Shown: positions 1 to 9,117, counted from the stretch's first letter. The stretch is 63,528 bases of DNA from an uncultured Clostridia bacterium (GCA_947624835.1 CANQLX010000003.1:1-63528); one strand, 5' to 3'. Numbers and translations: made by a program. The notes: generated by a model not told the origin, from the letters alone.

Positions 1-132
1 TGGATTACGAAGAATGATGACGGAAGCATTTTATTTGTTTATCCGAATATATGCCTGATTTATTCAACGGGTAAAAAAACGGAGTATTGGACAGAAATAG
101 AAGAAAATTGGTATTATACCTCTGAATTTTAG
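1..132 (+). CDS. C-terminal fragment of an unidentified protein (cut by window edge)
   Basis: An open frame enters from the left edge in frame 1 and ends at TAG 130-132, giving 43 residues. It is rich in aromatic and acidic residues (ends ENWYYTSEF) with no motif I recognise. Codon composition looks like real coding sequence. Too short to assign a function. Confidence 0.5.
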   Translation, partial: WITKNDDGSILFVYPNICLIYSTGKKTEYWTEIEENWYYTSEF

Positions 133-158
133 TTTATCTGTCGGACAGGATACGATAG

Positions 159-311
159 ATGATAACAGGTGCAAGATTTTACGGTATAAGTGTTATCATG
201 CTTAATTGTTACTATGACGGTATAGTTGATATATGGGGAAGCTGTGATTTCTATGATGAACTCACATACATTACAAGGGAAGAATTACGGCTTTCATTCG
301 GATTTGCATAA
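159..311 (+). CDS. Small hypothetical ORF, 50 residues
   Basis: ATG at 159 directly follows an in-frame TAG and runs to TAA 309-311. The product (MITGARFYGI... REELRLSFGFA) is not low complexity, but there is no clear ribosome binding site. It may be a small gene, or a decayed piece of the gene that ends at 132. No family recognised. Confidence 0.25.
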   Translation: MITGARFYGISVIMLNCYYDGIVDIWGSCDFYDELTYITREELRLSFGFA

Positions 312-390
312 TATATTCGAACTGTGAAATGTTTACAGATAACGGTATTATGCTTTTTGCAAAAAATATATGGTGTGTTAATTCGTAATA

Positions 391-427
391 AAAAATTCAG
401 GTCAAGCCCTTTTAGACTCGACCTGAA
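391..427 (-). terminator. Rho-independent terminator for the CAP-domain gene
   Basis: An 8-bp inverted repeat (396-403 TTCAGGTC with 420-427 GACCTGAA) is followed, read on the minus strand, by TTTTTATTA. It lies about 150 bp beyond the stop of the minus-strand CAP gene. The stretch between (428-574) holds no convincing gene. Confidence 0.6.
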
Positions 428-574
428 ATTGCTTTATTGAAACTTCTTATCGTGGGGTAACTCCACAGAACCGCTCACGACGTTCTACCTATTCACCCCC
501 ACAGGTAAACTTACACTGTGTGAACGTACTTGCTATTGAAAAATCATAGCGAACAGGACAGCGACAATACTTTG

Positions 575-1366
575 TTATGATATGAACATTTGTGTCCAGT
601 AGTTGCCGTCGGCTACATAGCCTACACCGATCTGTGTGTATGTGGAATTGAGAATGTTGGCTCTGTGACCGCTTGAATTCATCCATGCTGTCATGACGGT
701 TTCGGGGGTTCTCTGTCCCATTGCAATATTCTCTCCGGCTGTGCGGTAGCTTATGCCGAATTTTTTCATCATATCAAAGGGACTTCCGTATGTCGGTGAG
801 GTATGACTGAAATATTTATTGTCCTTCATATCCTGAGATTTAAGCCTTGCAACCTTGGATAACTCCGTATTCAGGGTAAGGGGCTTAAGTCCGTTTTCTG
901 CACGGTAACGATTTACAATCTCTACAACCTGCTTCTCATACTCCGATACGTTGCTGTCAACGGACGGTGTCTGTGCATCCGAACTTTCGGACTGCTCCGG
1001 CTTGCTCGGTGCTGCTGACTGCTCCGGTACCGACGGCTTGGAAGATTCTCCGTTTTCACAGTCTGTGCATTGGCTGTCATCCGGAAGAATACCATATTTT
1101 GAAATTAAATCATTGATATCAATGCCTGCTTTTGTACATTGATCTGTGATAGTCTTTATATCACAGCTTCCACTGCAGTTTCCGATAATGTCCTTTATCT
1201 TTGACATATCTGGAGTTGTGCAGCTACCGTTGCTGATAACATAAGCTTTGACATTACCGCAATCGGGAAGAGCTGACCGGTCAGCTGCACCTGCGGAAAT
1301 TACTGCACATGAAGCTAACGCTGCAACCATAAATAAAGACGTTGAAAAACGTAACATTTTTTTCAT
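575..1366 (-). CDS. Exported CAP-domain (SCP/PR1-like, YkwD-type) protein
   Basis: A 263-residue exported protein. I chose ATG 1366 because GGAGG stands just upstream; the longer frame reaching 1450 has no comparable site. Residues 1-27 form a signal peptide with a lipobox-like LASC ending at Cys20, and an alternative signal peptidase I site follows AGAA. Residues 28-100 are cysteine-rich with no recognised domain, 105-140 are a Ser/Pro/Glu linker, and about 142-263 are a CAP domain: VNRYRAENGLKPL, the FSHTSP histidine, GENIA, and SGHRANIL near the end. Bacterial CAP proteins of this type are secreted or wall-associated and their activity is usually unknown. It is monocistronic and ends before the terminator at 391-427. 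Confidence 0.88.
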   Translation of the reverse strand: MKKMLRFSTSLFMVAALASCAVISAGAADRSALPDCGNVKAYVISNGSCTTPDMSKIKDIIGNCSGSCDIKTITDQCTKAGIDINDLISKYGILPDDSQCTDCENGESSKPSVPEQSAAPSKPEQSESSDAQTPSVDSNVSEYEKQVVEIVNRYRAENGLKPLTLNTELSKVARLKSQDMKDNKYFSHTSPTYGSPFDMMKKFGISYRTAGENIAMGQRTPETVMTAWMNSSGHRANILNSTYTQIGVGYVADGNYWTQMFIS

Positions 1367-1496
1367 AAGAAAAAACCTCCGTGTAATAATTTCAGCGGTT
1401 ATCTCCACTGCAATTAGTATTATAACGCTACTTCGGTGAAATTTCAACACTCATTTTTTTGAAAATTTTCAATTATAAGGAAAATTATCTAATAAA

Positions 1497-1525
1497 TTGA
1501 CACTAAGCCGATTTTATGCTATTAT
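1497..1525 (+). promoter_or_regulatory. Sigma-A promoter of the DJ-1/folate/mltG operon
   Basis: TTGACA at 1497-1502, a 17-nt spacer and TATTAT at 1520-1525. It lies about 35 nt before the proposed GTG start of the DJ-1 family gene. Confidence 0.8.
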
Positions 1526-1561
1526 CATAGTATATGTTTACATTTGAAAGGACGGATTATT

Positions 1562-2107
1562 GTGGTATATGTATTTCTTGCAGAGGGTTTTGAAGAAATA
1601 GAAGCACTTACTCCCGTTGATATATTGAGGAGGGGTAAGGTTGATGTGGAAACGGTAGGAGTTGGGAGCAAAACCGTTGTAAGCTCACACGGTATCCCGG
1701 TTACGGCGGATATCACTGCAGATGAGCTTACCGAGCTTGACAGTGCAGAGGCTGTGATACTACCCGGTGGTATGCCCGGAACACTTAATCTTGAAAAAAA
1801 TGAAGCCGTTATTAATGCGGTGAAATATTGCTGTGAAAATAACAAGCTTATAGGAGCGATATGTGCTGCACCATCTATACTCGGACACCTCGGCATACTT
1901 AAGGGAAAGAGAGCGACCGCTTTCCCAGGTTTTGAAAAAGCACTGGACGGTGCGGATTTTCGAAATGATTATGTATCGCATGACGGAATGATTATAACGG
2001 CAAGGGGAATGGGTGTATCCGTGGATTTTGCCCTTGAACTGCTTGCTTCTCTTAAAGGCAGGGAAACGGCAGATAATGTAAAGAGTTCGATTCAATGCAG
2101 GGAATAA
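1562..2107 (+). CDS. DJ-1/PfpI family protein
   Basis: A 181-residue single-domain cytoplasmic protein of the DJ-1 family, whose members include protein/methylglyoxal deglycases and stress proteins. The nucleophilic elbow AICAAPS carries Cys at about residue 101, and the acid partner sits in GFEEIE (Glu14), matching human Cys106 and Glu18. GTG 1562 is preferred because AAAGGA lies nine bases upstream; a TTG at 1544 would overlap that site. The gene overlaps the next one by 13 nt, so the two are probably translationally coupled. The family assignment is firm; the substrate is not deducible. A methylglyoxal synthase is encoded elsewhere in the window, so aldehyde repair is a reasonable guess only. 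Confidence 0.88.
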   Translation: MVYVFLAEGFEEIEALTPVDILRRGKVDVETVGVGSKTVVSSHGIPVTADITADELTELDSAEAVILPGGMPGTLNLEKNEAVINAVKYCCENNKLIGAICAAPSILGHLGILKGKRATAFPGFEKALDGADFRNDYVSHDGMIITARGMGVSVDFALELLASLKGRETADNVKSSIQCRE

Positions 2108-2703
2108 CCGAAAAAAAGGCAGAGCTGAGGAGAGAATGTAAGAAGCTGCGTCTTGATATGGATAGGCAGGAAAGAGATTATGCAGATAGGGAAATATTTC
2201 TTCTTGCACGTAGACTTATTGACGTTCTTAAGCCCAAACAGGTATTTTGTTATGTATCGTCGCCTTTGCTTGAGGTTGATACTGTGCAGTTGATTGAATA
2301 TCTGCTTTCTGAAAATATTGATGTTGCCGTTCCGAAATGTACAGACAATAAAGGAAATATGCAGTTTTATTTTATAAGAAATTTTGACTGTCTTGCAGTC
2401 GGTGCGTACGGCATATCGGAGCCTGACAGCAATTTGTGCCGTAGGGCTTATCCGGGTATCGAGGCATTGTGTATTGTGCCGGGACTTTCATTTGATAAAT
2501 CCGGAAGAAGGATGGGATTCGGCATGGGCTACTATGACAGATTTCTTGGGGGGTTCAAAGGAATATCTGTTGGGTTATGCTACGAATGCTGTATGAGAGA
2601 TGAGATACCGCATGAGGATCATGATGTTTTGATGGATTATGTCATTACCGAAAATAATTGTATTATAATCGGAAATAAGAAGAAGGTGTTTAGTTGTGAG
2701 TGA
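2095..2703 (+). CDS. 5-formyltetrahydrofolate cyclo-ligase
   Basis: A 202-residue cytoplasmic enzyme of the MTHFS/YgfA family, which converts 5-formyl-THF to 5,10-methenyl-THF using ATP. N-terminal ELRRECKKLRL is the usual basic start, and GRRMGFGMGYYDRFL (about 140-154) is the family's ATP/substrate loop with the conserved G-G-YYDRFL. IVPGLSFD just before it is also typical. Length is normal. It starts inside the end of the DJ-1 gene and overlaps the following mltG by 8 nt, so the three form a tightly coupled operon. Confidence 0.93.
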   Translation: MQGITEKKAELRRECKKLRLDMDRQERDYADREIFLLARRLIDVLKPKQVFCYVSSPLLEVDTVQLIEYLLSENIDVAVPKCTDNKGNMQFYFIRNFDCLAVGAYGISEPDSNLCRRAYPGIEALCIVPGLSFDKSGRRMGFGMGYYDRFLGGFKGISVGLCYECCMRDEIPHEDHDVLMDYVITENNCIIIGNKKKVFSCE

Positions 2704-4144
2704 TGAGCTGGACGAAAAGAGAAAAGAAAAAATTGAAAATTTTAAGCTTCAGTTTAATGATGATTTTGACAAAGAGTTTGAGGACACGGACAGTACTTCC
2801 GGAGATGTTCCCGCAGAGGAAGAAAAGGCAGAGGATTTCAGCATAGATTTGCAAAGCGGCAGGGCGATAGATGATGAGTCGAATGACTATTTTACCGATG
2901 AGCTTTCGAGCTACAGCGATGAGCCGCAGGAGCATATTGCACAACAACCTGAAAGACATGAAATGAAAACAGCTAAAAGGCTCGACAAAAAGCGGCGCAG
3001 ACTGAAAGCGAAAAAGAACAGGGTTATTTTCCGTACAGTCTGGTTTACGATGATAGTGTTTGTATCTATAATGATAGGTCAGTACATTATGGTGGGTGTG
3101 AATGATATGCTCGCTGTCGGTAGAGAGGGGGAAAAAACGGTTGAGATAAATATACCGGAAAATGCGACCCTTGACCGGGTGACGGATATACTTTTTGAAA
3201 ACGGTCTGATAAAAAATAAAGGCTTTTTTAAGCTTTATGCTACCATTACAAAATCTACCTCGGGCTTTGAAAAGGGTACATTTGAGGTTCAGACAAATAA
3301 GGATTACGAGTCACTTATAAACAAGCTCCAAACAGTTGAAAACAGAACAGATGTAGTTAATATACGCTTCCGTGAGGGTATTTCCATACTTGAAATGTCG
3401 GAATTGCTTGAGAAAAATAAGGTTTGTACTGCTGAGCAGTTCCTTGATAAGTGCAATTCGGATGAGTTTGATAAGGATTTTGAGTTTCTTAAAAATGTAA
3501 AGAATAAAAGTGACAGATATTATAAGCTTGAGGGATTTTTATTCCCGGATACTTATGATTTCTATGTTGGTGAAAATCCGTATTCGGTAGTATATAAATT
3601 TTTGAGTAATTATAATGATAAGCTATATCATACAAAAATACGGTTTGTGCAGGGGGAGAAGAAATCTACTGTTGCAAAGAGGGCCGAAAAACTCGGAATG
3701 AGCATGGATGAGGTTATTACCATTGCATCATTGGTAGAGGCAGAGGCGGCTAATGAGGATGATATGTATATCATTTCCTCAATTTTAAAAAATCGTCTTG
3801 ATACAATACCGAATGACGGACGGAATGAGTTTGGTGAGGGAGGATTCAAGAAATTACAGCTTGATTCCACTGTTTACTATCCCTATAAAACACAGAACCG
3901 GGTTCCGGCAGCCTTAAGAAAGGATTATGTCAGCAAATACGATACCTATAAAATTGACGGTCTTCCTGCTGGACCTATATGTAATCCGGGTCTTAGCGCA
4001 ATAGAAGCAGCTGTAAATCCGACGGATACGGATTATTATTACTTCTGTCATAAGGCGGCTGACGGTGAGGTTGGTGCTATTCCGTATTATGCTAAGTCAG
4101 AAGAAGAACACCTCGCTAACCGTAAGGAAGCAGGATTGATGTAA
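2696..4144 (+). CDS. mltG: Endolytic murein transglycosylase MltG (YceG-like)
   Basis: A 482-residue membrane-anchored enzyme that cleaves nascent glycan strands and so sets their length. It starts at GTG 2696, overlapping the folate gene. Residues 1-105 are acidic then basic and probably cytoplasmic; a transmembrane helix covers about 112-132 (VWFTMIVFVSIMIGQYI). A LysM-like region follows, then the YceG domain with the catalytic glutamate region IASLVEAEAANEDD (around 343-356), LQLDSTVYY and the signature GLPAGPICNPGLSAIEAA near the C-terminus. The long charged N-terminal extension is common in Clostridia. Two hairpins with T-rich tails follow. Confidence 0.95.
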   Translation: MSDELDEKRKEKIENFKLQFNDDFDKEFEDTDSTSGDVPAEEEKAEDFSIDLQSGRAIDDESNDYFTDELSSYSDEPQEHIAQQPERHEMKTAKRLDKKRRRLKAKKNRVIFRTVWFTMIVFVSIMIGQYIMVGVNDMLAVGREGEKTVEINIPENATLDRVTDILFENGLIKNKGFFKLYATITKSTSGFEKGTFEVQTNKDYESLINKLQTVENRTDVVNIRFREGISILEMSELLEKNKVCTAEQFLDKCNSDEFDKDFEFLKNVKNKSDRYYKLEGFLFPDTYDFYVGENPYSVVYKFLSNYNDKLYHTKIRFVQGEKKSTVAKRAEKLGMSMDEVITIASLVEAEAANEDDMYIISSILKNRLDTIPNDGRNEFGEGGFKKLQLDSTVYYPYKTQNRVPAALRKDYVSKYDTYKIDGLPAGPICNPGLSAIEAAVNPTDTDYYYFCHKAADGEVGAIPYYAKSEEEHLANRKEAGLM

Positions 4145-4201
4145 AGCCGACATGACCTCAGATAAATGTTCCCCGACTTTAAGGTGGCGGGAATATATTG
4201 G

Positions 4202-4255
4202 GTTCGGTATGGGTAAAAATCTTAATGAGCCGTACTGCCGAACGTATAGTTTTTT
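4202..4255 (+). terminator. Candidate terminator after mltG (first of two)
   Basis: GTTCGG at 4202-4207 pairs with CCGAAC at 4238-4243 around a long loop with partial internal pairing. It is followed by GTATAG and a run of six T. Confidence 0.55.
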
Positions 4256-4263
4256 ATAATTAC

Positions 4264-4295
4264 AAGAACAGTCGGATTATTTCGGCTGTTCTTTC
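4264..4295 (+). terminator. Terminator after mltG (second of two)
   Basis: An 11-bp stem, 4264-4274 with 4283-4293 (one G-U pair), has a loop of eight bases. A short T/C tail follows. Confidence 0.6.
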
Positions 4296-4352
4296 TATAA
4301 CAGAATTGGTTGGGTATATTTTGTGAATTAAATACGAATAGTTAAAAAAATA

Positions 4353-4381
4353 TTGAAAAATATAGTTTATTTTGTTATAAT
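4353..4381 (+). promoter_or_regulatory. Promoter of the GGDEF gene
   Basis: TTGAAA at 4353-4358, a 17-nt spacer and TATAAT at 4376-4381. The promoter lies inside the longest open frame, which argues that translation starts later, at 4407. Confidence 0.8.
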
Positions 4382-4406
4382 AGTAGGTAAGATTGGAGGT
4401 TTTAAT

Positions 4407-7400
4407 ATGGAATCCTGTACGCAGATATATACAAAAAAAATTGTTGACTCCATAGTACATGGACTTGATCAGAACCATAGCAGTATTCTGTTCGTGAAGC
4501 ATTACAATAATCTTAATATTTCAATGGACTCGATACAGGAGGCAGTTGAAAAAAGTAACGTTGATGTTGAGTTTCTGTATCATGAATTTTCTGCAATGAG
4601 AATGCAGGAGGCATATGAGCCGTTTCTCAGCTGGATAAAACAACTGTATTTTAAATATTACTACCGTATGTCCCTTGATGATTTTCTTGAGGAAACAGAT
4701 GTATACTATCTCAGCCGTTCCACAATAAAAAGCTATATTATGCAGGGGGAATGTGAGAGGACAGAGGATATCATTGTGGTTGAGGTGGACTATGAGCGGA
4801 AACAGTTTATAAATTCGCTTATAAATATTTTGAGCTATATATCCAAGGAGCATACGCTGTTTGTGATATTGAATAAGCTGCATCTTGCGGAAGAGGGAAC
4901 CGTGAATTTTCTCTGTCACTTTATTAAAAAAACATATGATAATATTTCACTTCTTGCAAATTACAATGAAGCATATGAAATGCCGACTTATATGTCAAAA
5001 ATCTGGTCAGAGCTTGTACATAAGATTGATGAGCTTAACTATATGCTTGATTGGAATATTCAAGATTCACAGGCAGAGGTCAATATTATGGAGAGCTTTG
5101 AGCCGACATTGTCGGACTTCCCCAAGTATCTTACAAAAATAAATAATATGATTCTGACACTATCTACGAAGCAGGCGTTGTATTATCTTGACTTGATATA
5201 TAACAGACTGATAACAGAGAGGGTGGGAATAAGCACAAAGAATCTTGTGCGTTTTTATATTCTCTATACAAATGCCGCTATTTATGAGGGTAATTATACC
5301 GCTGCCCTCAGTATGTGTGATAGACTGAAAAATGTTAATAACAGGCATCCAAATATAAAATATACTTTCAAATATTATTACCTTCTTACGGTATGTGAGA
5401 TTTACGGAGGACAGCCGAGCCTTGCAAGAAAAAATTCAGGGAGATGCATGAAGATAGCACAGAAGAGCGGTTCCGAAAAATGTCTTTTGTATGCACAAAT
5501 TCTTGATTATATGTGTGTGCTTGACGGTTGGATGTCATATATGCTGTGGCACGGTATAGATGAAACCGAAAGTATAGATGATTTCAAGGAAAAATGCATC
5601 AAGTATAAGCTTTATAATCATCTTGCACATATTATGTTTTATGTATGCGGCAACAGGAAAAGCTATTTTTCGGGTGATGCGGAAAAGTGTGAAAACCAGC
5701 AGAATTTTGTTGAGGCAATGAATCTGGCAAAAATGCTTAAGAATGAAAGACTGATGATTTCGGCATGGAAGAAAAATGTTTTCCTTGCACAGGGCTACGG
5801 ATACTTTTCTTTTGTTGATTATTATTATAAAAAATGCCTTGATATCATTGAAAACCAGAATGATAAGTCTGAGGAGGCTTCTATCTATAACGGTCTTGGA
5901 TTTAACAGAATTGTAAGTGAGCAGTTCACTCAGGCAAATGACTATTTTAACAGGTCACTTGAACTGTTCTATAAGCTTAAGGATGCATACAATGTTGCTG
6001 AGACTCTGTATAATATGGCAACAAATGCTATACTTTCCTTTAATTATGATGTTGCGTACAACAGTCTCCTTCAGGTTCTTAAGCTTCTTGATTCGGTAAA
6101 GCTTTACCGTATGAGAGTCTGCAATATATCAAAGGTGTACGGTATGATAGTATACTGTAGCTATAAAATGGGAATTGAGTATAATGCCCATTTTTATCTT
6201 AATAAGATGGAGAGGGTGCTTTATCATCTTCTGCATTGCGACGGTGAACCCAACTATTATCTGTGGGACGATGATATGTTCTTCTATTACTTTTGCAGTG
6301 CATTGCTTGAAAAAAATGATAATGTCCAAAAGGCTCAGGAATATATGGATAAGGCAAGGATACATATGTACCGTTCTGAGGGACTGCAATTCTTTGTTTA
6401 TGCGATGTTTGCGGAGGAACAGTATGATATGTATGCGGAGCAGGGGGAAATAGAAAAGGGAGAAGAAATTCTCAATACCTGCATAGAATTTTGTAATAAA
6501 AACGGCTATAAATATAAGGAAGAAAGGCTTTTTGCCAAGCTTCATAAAAAGTCTTATATTGAAAAGCATATTCCCATTCATGTTCAGAAAATTGATAAAT
6601 ATCAGATAGATGAGCTTGCACAGATTTCGGAAATGAAGGTAATGCTTGCCGACAGAACAAAGGGTATCAATTTCCTTCTTTCATGGCAGGAGCTTCTTAA
6701 CAAGGCTAATATGACGGTTGAATCAATAATAGATGACTCTATGGTTATGCTTCAAAATAACTATAATGTCGACTATATTCTTTATGTTGATGTTATTGAC
6801 GGTGCCCCGGTTGTTAAGTATAACAGCAGTGATGTTAATATTACCAATGAGGAGCTTACAGAGGTTGCACAGTATCTGAGAAAACACAAGAAGGAATTTG
6901 TATCCTCAAGGTTCGACAGAGAGTTTTATGAATATACACCCGTCCTAAATATATACGGAGTGAACAATATTATATCATTTGCCTGTGTTCCCGTAACGAC
7001 TAACGATGAACTTTCGGGCTTTATGATAGCCTGCATAGAGCTTCATGAAAATATGAGCTGCAGCATTACCACTCTTGACAGGAATGATCTTACAATATTC
7101 AAATTTGCCGTTCGCCAAATGACAGATACAATTTACCGCCTTAAAGCAAGAGATGAGATAAATGCGATGAACGATAAGCTGCAGAAGAGTGCGGTTACCG
7201 ACCTGCTTACCGGTCTTTATAACCGACAGGGCTTTACAAAAAGGCTTGATGATTACAGAAATATGGTTGTTTCCGGTAAGAAGGAGGATACCGAAGCAGC
7301 TGTCATATATCTTGACCTAGACAATTTTAAGTACTATAACGATACCTTTGGTCATGATATAGGTGATGAGGTTCTTATAGCATTTTCAAGATTGTTTGAA

Positions 7401-7766
7401 AAGGTTGTAGGAACAAACGGATATATTGTCCGCTACGGCGGAGACGAGTTTGTTATCGTACTCCCCGGTCACAATGTGGAAACGGGTGAGCAGATAGCGA
7501 AGGATATATATAAGGGTATTGAGGACAGTGACCATTTCGCGTGGATTACAAAGGATGTCGCTGATACGGATACCGGAATAGAGGAAAAGAATAAGGTATC
7601 CTGCTCTATGGGTATAGCCGGCATGGATATTTATGATGCGGCTCACATGAATGACGCACTCAAGCGTGCGGATACTATGCTTTATGCTATAAAGAAGAAC
7701 GGAAAATCAAATTATATGGTTTGGACGGAGGAGCATGAAAAAAATCCTATTCTTCTTGAAGAATAA
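4407..7766 (+). CDS. Diguanylate cyclase with degenerate STAND/AAA-like N-terminus and helical repeats
   Basis: A 1119-residue soluble protein. ATG 4407 follows TTGGAGG. The N-terminus resembles STAND/AAA_16 signalling ATPases: EPFLSWIKQLY near 70 and a Walker-B-like LFVILNKLHLAEEG near 150. I see no P-loop GxxxxGK. Residues about 280-700 are TPR-like helical repeats (for example YNGLGFNRIVSEQFTQANDY), about 750-900 look GAF-like, and about 945-1110 are a GGDEF domain with LDLDNFKYYND and RYGGDEF at about 1008-1014, so c-di-GMP synthesis is expected. The position of the inhibitory I-site RxxD reads GTNG, so product inhibition may be lost. No transmembrane segment was seen. It is monocistronic. 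Confidence 0.9.
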   Translation: MESCTQIYTKKIVDSIVHGLDQNHSSILFVKHYNNLNISMDSIQEAVEKSNVDVEFLYHEFSAMRMQEAYEPFLSWIKQLYFKYYYRMSLDDFLEETDVYYLSRSTIKSYIMQGECERTEDIIVVEVDYERKQFINSLINILSYISKEHTLFVILNKLHLAEEGTVNFLCHFIKKTYDNISLLANYNEAYEMPTYMSKIWSELVHKIDELNYMLDWNIQDSQAEVNIMESFEPTLSDFPKYLTKINNMILTLSTKQALYYLDLIYNRLITERVGISTKNLVRFYILYTNAAIYEGNYTAALSMCDRLKNVNNRHPNIKYTFKYYYLLTVCEIYGGQPSLARKNSGRCMKIAQKSGSEKCLLYAQILDYMCVLDGWMSYMLWHGIDETESIDDFKEKCIKYKLYNHLAHIMFYVCGNRKSYFSGDAEKCENQQNFVEAMNLAKMLKNERLMISAWKKNVFLAQGYGYFSFVDYYYKKCLDIIENQNDKSEEASIYNGLGFNRIVSEQFTQANDYFNRSLELFYKLKDAYNVAETLYNMATNAILSFNYDVAYNSLLQVLKLLDSVKLYRMRVCNISKVYGMIVYCSYKMGIEYNAHFYLNKMERVLYHLLHCDGEPNYYLWDDDMFFYYFCSALLEKNDNVQKAQEYMDKARIHMYRSEGLQFFVYAMFAEEQYDMYAEQGEIEKGEEILNTCIEFCNKNGYKYKEERLFAKLHKKSYIEKHIPIHVQKIDKYQIDELAQISEMKVMLADRTKGINFLLSWQELLNKANMTVESIIDDSMVMLQNNYNVDYILYVDVIDGAPVVKYNSSDVNITNEELTEVAQYLRKHKKEFVSSRFDREFYEYTPVLNIYGVNNIISFACVPVTTNDELSGFMIACIELHENMSCSITTLDRNDLTIFKFAVRQMTDTIYRLKARDEINAMNDKLQKSAVTDLLTGLYNRQGFTKRLDDYRNMVVSGKKEDTEAAVIYLDLDNFKYYNDTFGHDIGDEVLIAFSRLFEKVVGTNGYIVRYGGDEFVIVLPGHNVETGEQIAKDIYKGIEDSDHFAWITKDVADTDTGIEEKNKVSCSMGIAGMDIYDAAHMNDALKRADTMLYAIKKNGKSNYMVWTEEHEKNPILLEE

Positions 7767-7782
7767 TATTTAACCCTATATA

Positions 7783-7831
7783 AAGGGAGCTGTCATACAG
7801 GCTTAATTTTTGCCTGTATGGCGGCTCCCTT
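7783..7831 (+). terminator. Strong terminator after the GGDEF gene
   Basis: A long inverted repeat (7783-7802 with 7812-7831, few mismatches) begins 17 nt after the stop codon. Its core CTGTCATACAGG recurs in the terminator near 36.7 kb. Confidence 0.85.
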
Positions 7832-7854
7832 AAAAATAAGTTATACAAAATTGC

Positions 7855-7895
7855 GGGATCGTATCATCATGCTGATAGCACAATAATGCGATCCC
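7855..7895 (-). terminator. Terminator of the aldolase gene
   Basis: GGGATCG at 7855-7861 pairs with CGATCCC at 7889-7895, with an inner smaller hairpin. Read on the minus strand, GCAATTTTG follows. It lies 45 bp past the aldolase stop. Confidence 0.6.
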
Positions 7896-7939
7896 ACGGG
7901 AATCTGTTTTTTGAACTTTTACAAACTGAAAAGCCGAAA

Positions 7940-8806
7940 TTATGCTTTATTTACTGAGCCGAAAAGCTCCATTTTTTCCTTAACGGTTGCCTTTATTGCC
8001 TCGAAGCCGGGAGCGAGAAGCTTTCTCGGATCAAAGCCCTTGCCCTGGAGATCCTTGCCCTCTTCTATGTACTTTCTTGTTGCTTCCTGGAAAGCAAGCT
8101 GACACTCCGTATTTACGTTGATCTTTGAAACACCGAGTGAAATAGCCTTCTTTATCATGTCAGCCGGGATACCTGTGCCGCCGTGAAGAACAAGAGGCAT
8201 AGCACCTGTAAGCTTCTGAACGGCATCAAGAGTTTCAAAGCTGAGTCCCTTCCAGTTGTCGGGATATTTGCCGTGAATATTTCCTATACCTGCTGCAAGC
8301 ATTGTTACACCGAGGTCCGCAATCTGCTTACATTCATTAGGATCTGCACATTCACCCATGCCGATAATGCCGTCTTCCTCGCCGCCGATTGAACCGACCT
8401 CAGCCTCAATAGAAAGACCCTTTTCTTTGCAGATAGCAACAAGCTCCTTTGTTTTCTCAATGTTCTCCTCTATCGGGTAATGAGAGCCGTCAAACATGAT
8501 TGAAGAAAAACCTGCCTCAATACATTTCTTTGCACCCTCATATGAGCCGTGGTCAAGGTGAAGTGCAACGGGAACGGTAATGTTAAGTTCCTCAAGCATA
8601 CCGTTTACCATGCCGACTACAGTCTTGTAGCCTGCCATATACTTTCCTGCACCCTCGGATACACCGAGAATAACAGGGGAATTAAGCTCCTGAGCTGTCA
8701 GAAGGATAGCCTTTGTCCACTCAAGATTGTTGATGTTGAATTGACCTACTGCATAGTGGCCTGCTTTTGCCTTTGTAAGCATTTCTGCTGCATTTACCAA
8801 TGGCAT
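7940..8806 (-). CDS. fba: Class II fructose-1,6-bisphosphate aldolase
   Basis: A 288-residue cytoplasmic glycolytic/gluconeogenic enzyme that cleaves fructose-1,6-bisphosphate to DHAP and glyceraldehyde-3-phosphate using a zinc ion. The zinc and substrate signatures are present: HLDHGSYEGAKKCIEAGFSS near 85-104, EAEVGSIGG near 137, GNIHGKY near 180 and VLHGGTGIP near 210. MPLVNAAEML is the usual start; a GTG three codons earlier (8815) is also open, but the GGAG spacing favours ATG 8806. It is monocistronic with its own promoter and terminator. Confidence 0.93.
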   Translation of the reverse strand: MPLVNAAEMLTKAKAGHYAVGQFNINNLEWTKAILLTAQELNSPVILGVSEGAGKYMAGYKTVVGMVNGMLEELNITVPVALHLDHGSYEGAKKCIEAGFSSIMFDGSHYPIEENIEKTKELVAICKEKGLSIEAEVGSIGGEEDGIIGMGECADPNECKQIADLGVTMLAAGIGNIHGKYPDNWKGLSFETLDAVQKLTGAMPLVLHGGTGIPADMIKKAISLGVSKINVNTECQLAFQEATRKYIEEGKDLQGKGFDPRKLLAPGFEAIKATVKEKMELFGSVNKA

Positions 8807-8896
8807 TAAAATCACGCTCCATTAAAAATATAATTCAAGGTATAAATCCAAAAGGGAATACAACATTCTCCCTGACAAAACATACCTGTCACTCCT

Positions 8897-8925
8897 ATTA
8901 TACAGCAATCAAAGGAAAATATAAA
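8897..8925 (-). promoter_or_regulatory. Promoter of fba
   Basis: On the minus strand: TTTATA (8920-8925), a 17-nt spacer and TATAAT (8897-8902). The -10 is perfect and the -35 weak. The implied leader is about 85 nt. The rest of the 8816-9152 gap is AT-rich; the only other element I see is the promoter at 9089. Confidence 0.6.
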
Positions 8926-9088
8926 GACCAATTTTTCTATTTTTAAAATTTTTTTCATCTTAAGTCAATGATTCTATATAATTTACCAAAACTCTCTTAC
9001 AAAATTATTTATTTTGTATAATAATAAAAATATTTTCCTGTAATTATTGAATTAATTGACTGTGTATATAAATTAGTTGGTGAAAATC

Positions 9089-9117
9089 TTGACTTTTCAT
9101 CAAAAAAGGGGTATTTT
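9089..9117 (+). promoter_or_regulatory. Promoter of the threonine ammonia-lyase gene
   Basis: TTGACT at 9089-9094, a 17-nt spacer and TATTTT at 9112-9117, about 35 nt before the ATG at 9153. Confidence 0.6.

Noticed and set aside
489-686. Minus-strand frame of 65 residues overlapping the CAP-domain gene end
   Set aside because: Lies mostly in another frame of a clear gene, is rich in Cys/His/Arg as random frames are, and has no ribosome binding site.
4353-4406. Upstream extension of the GGDEF gene
   Set aside because: Would place the start inside the -35 hexamer of a good promoter; TTGGAGG supports ATG 4407.
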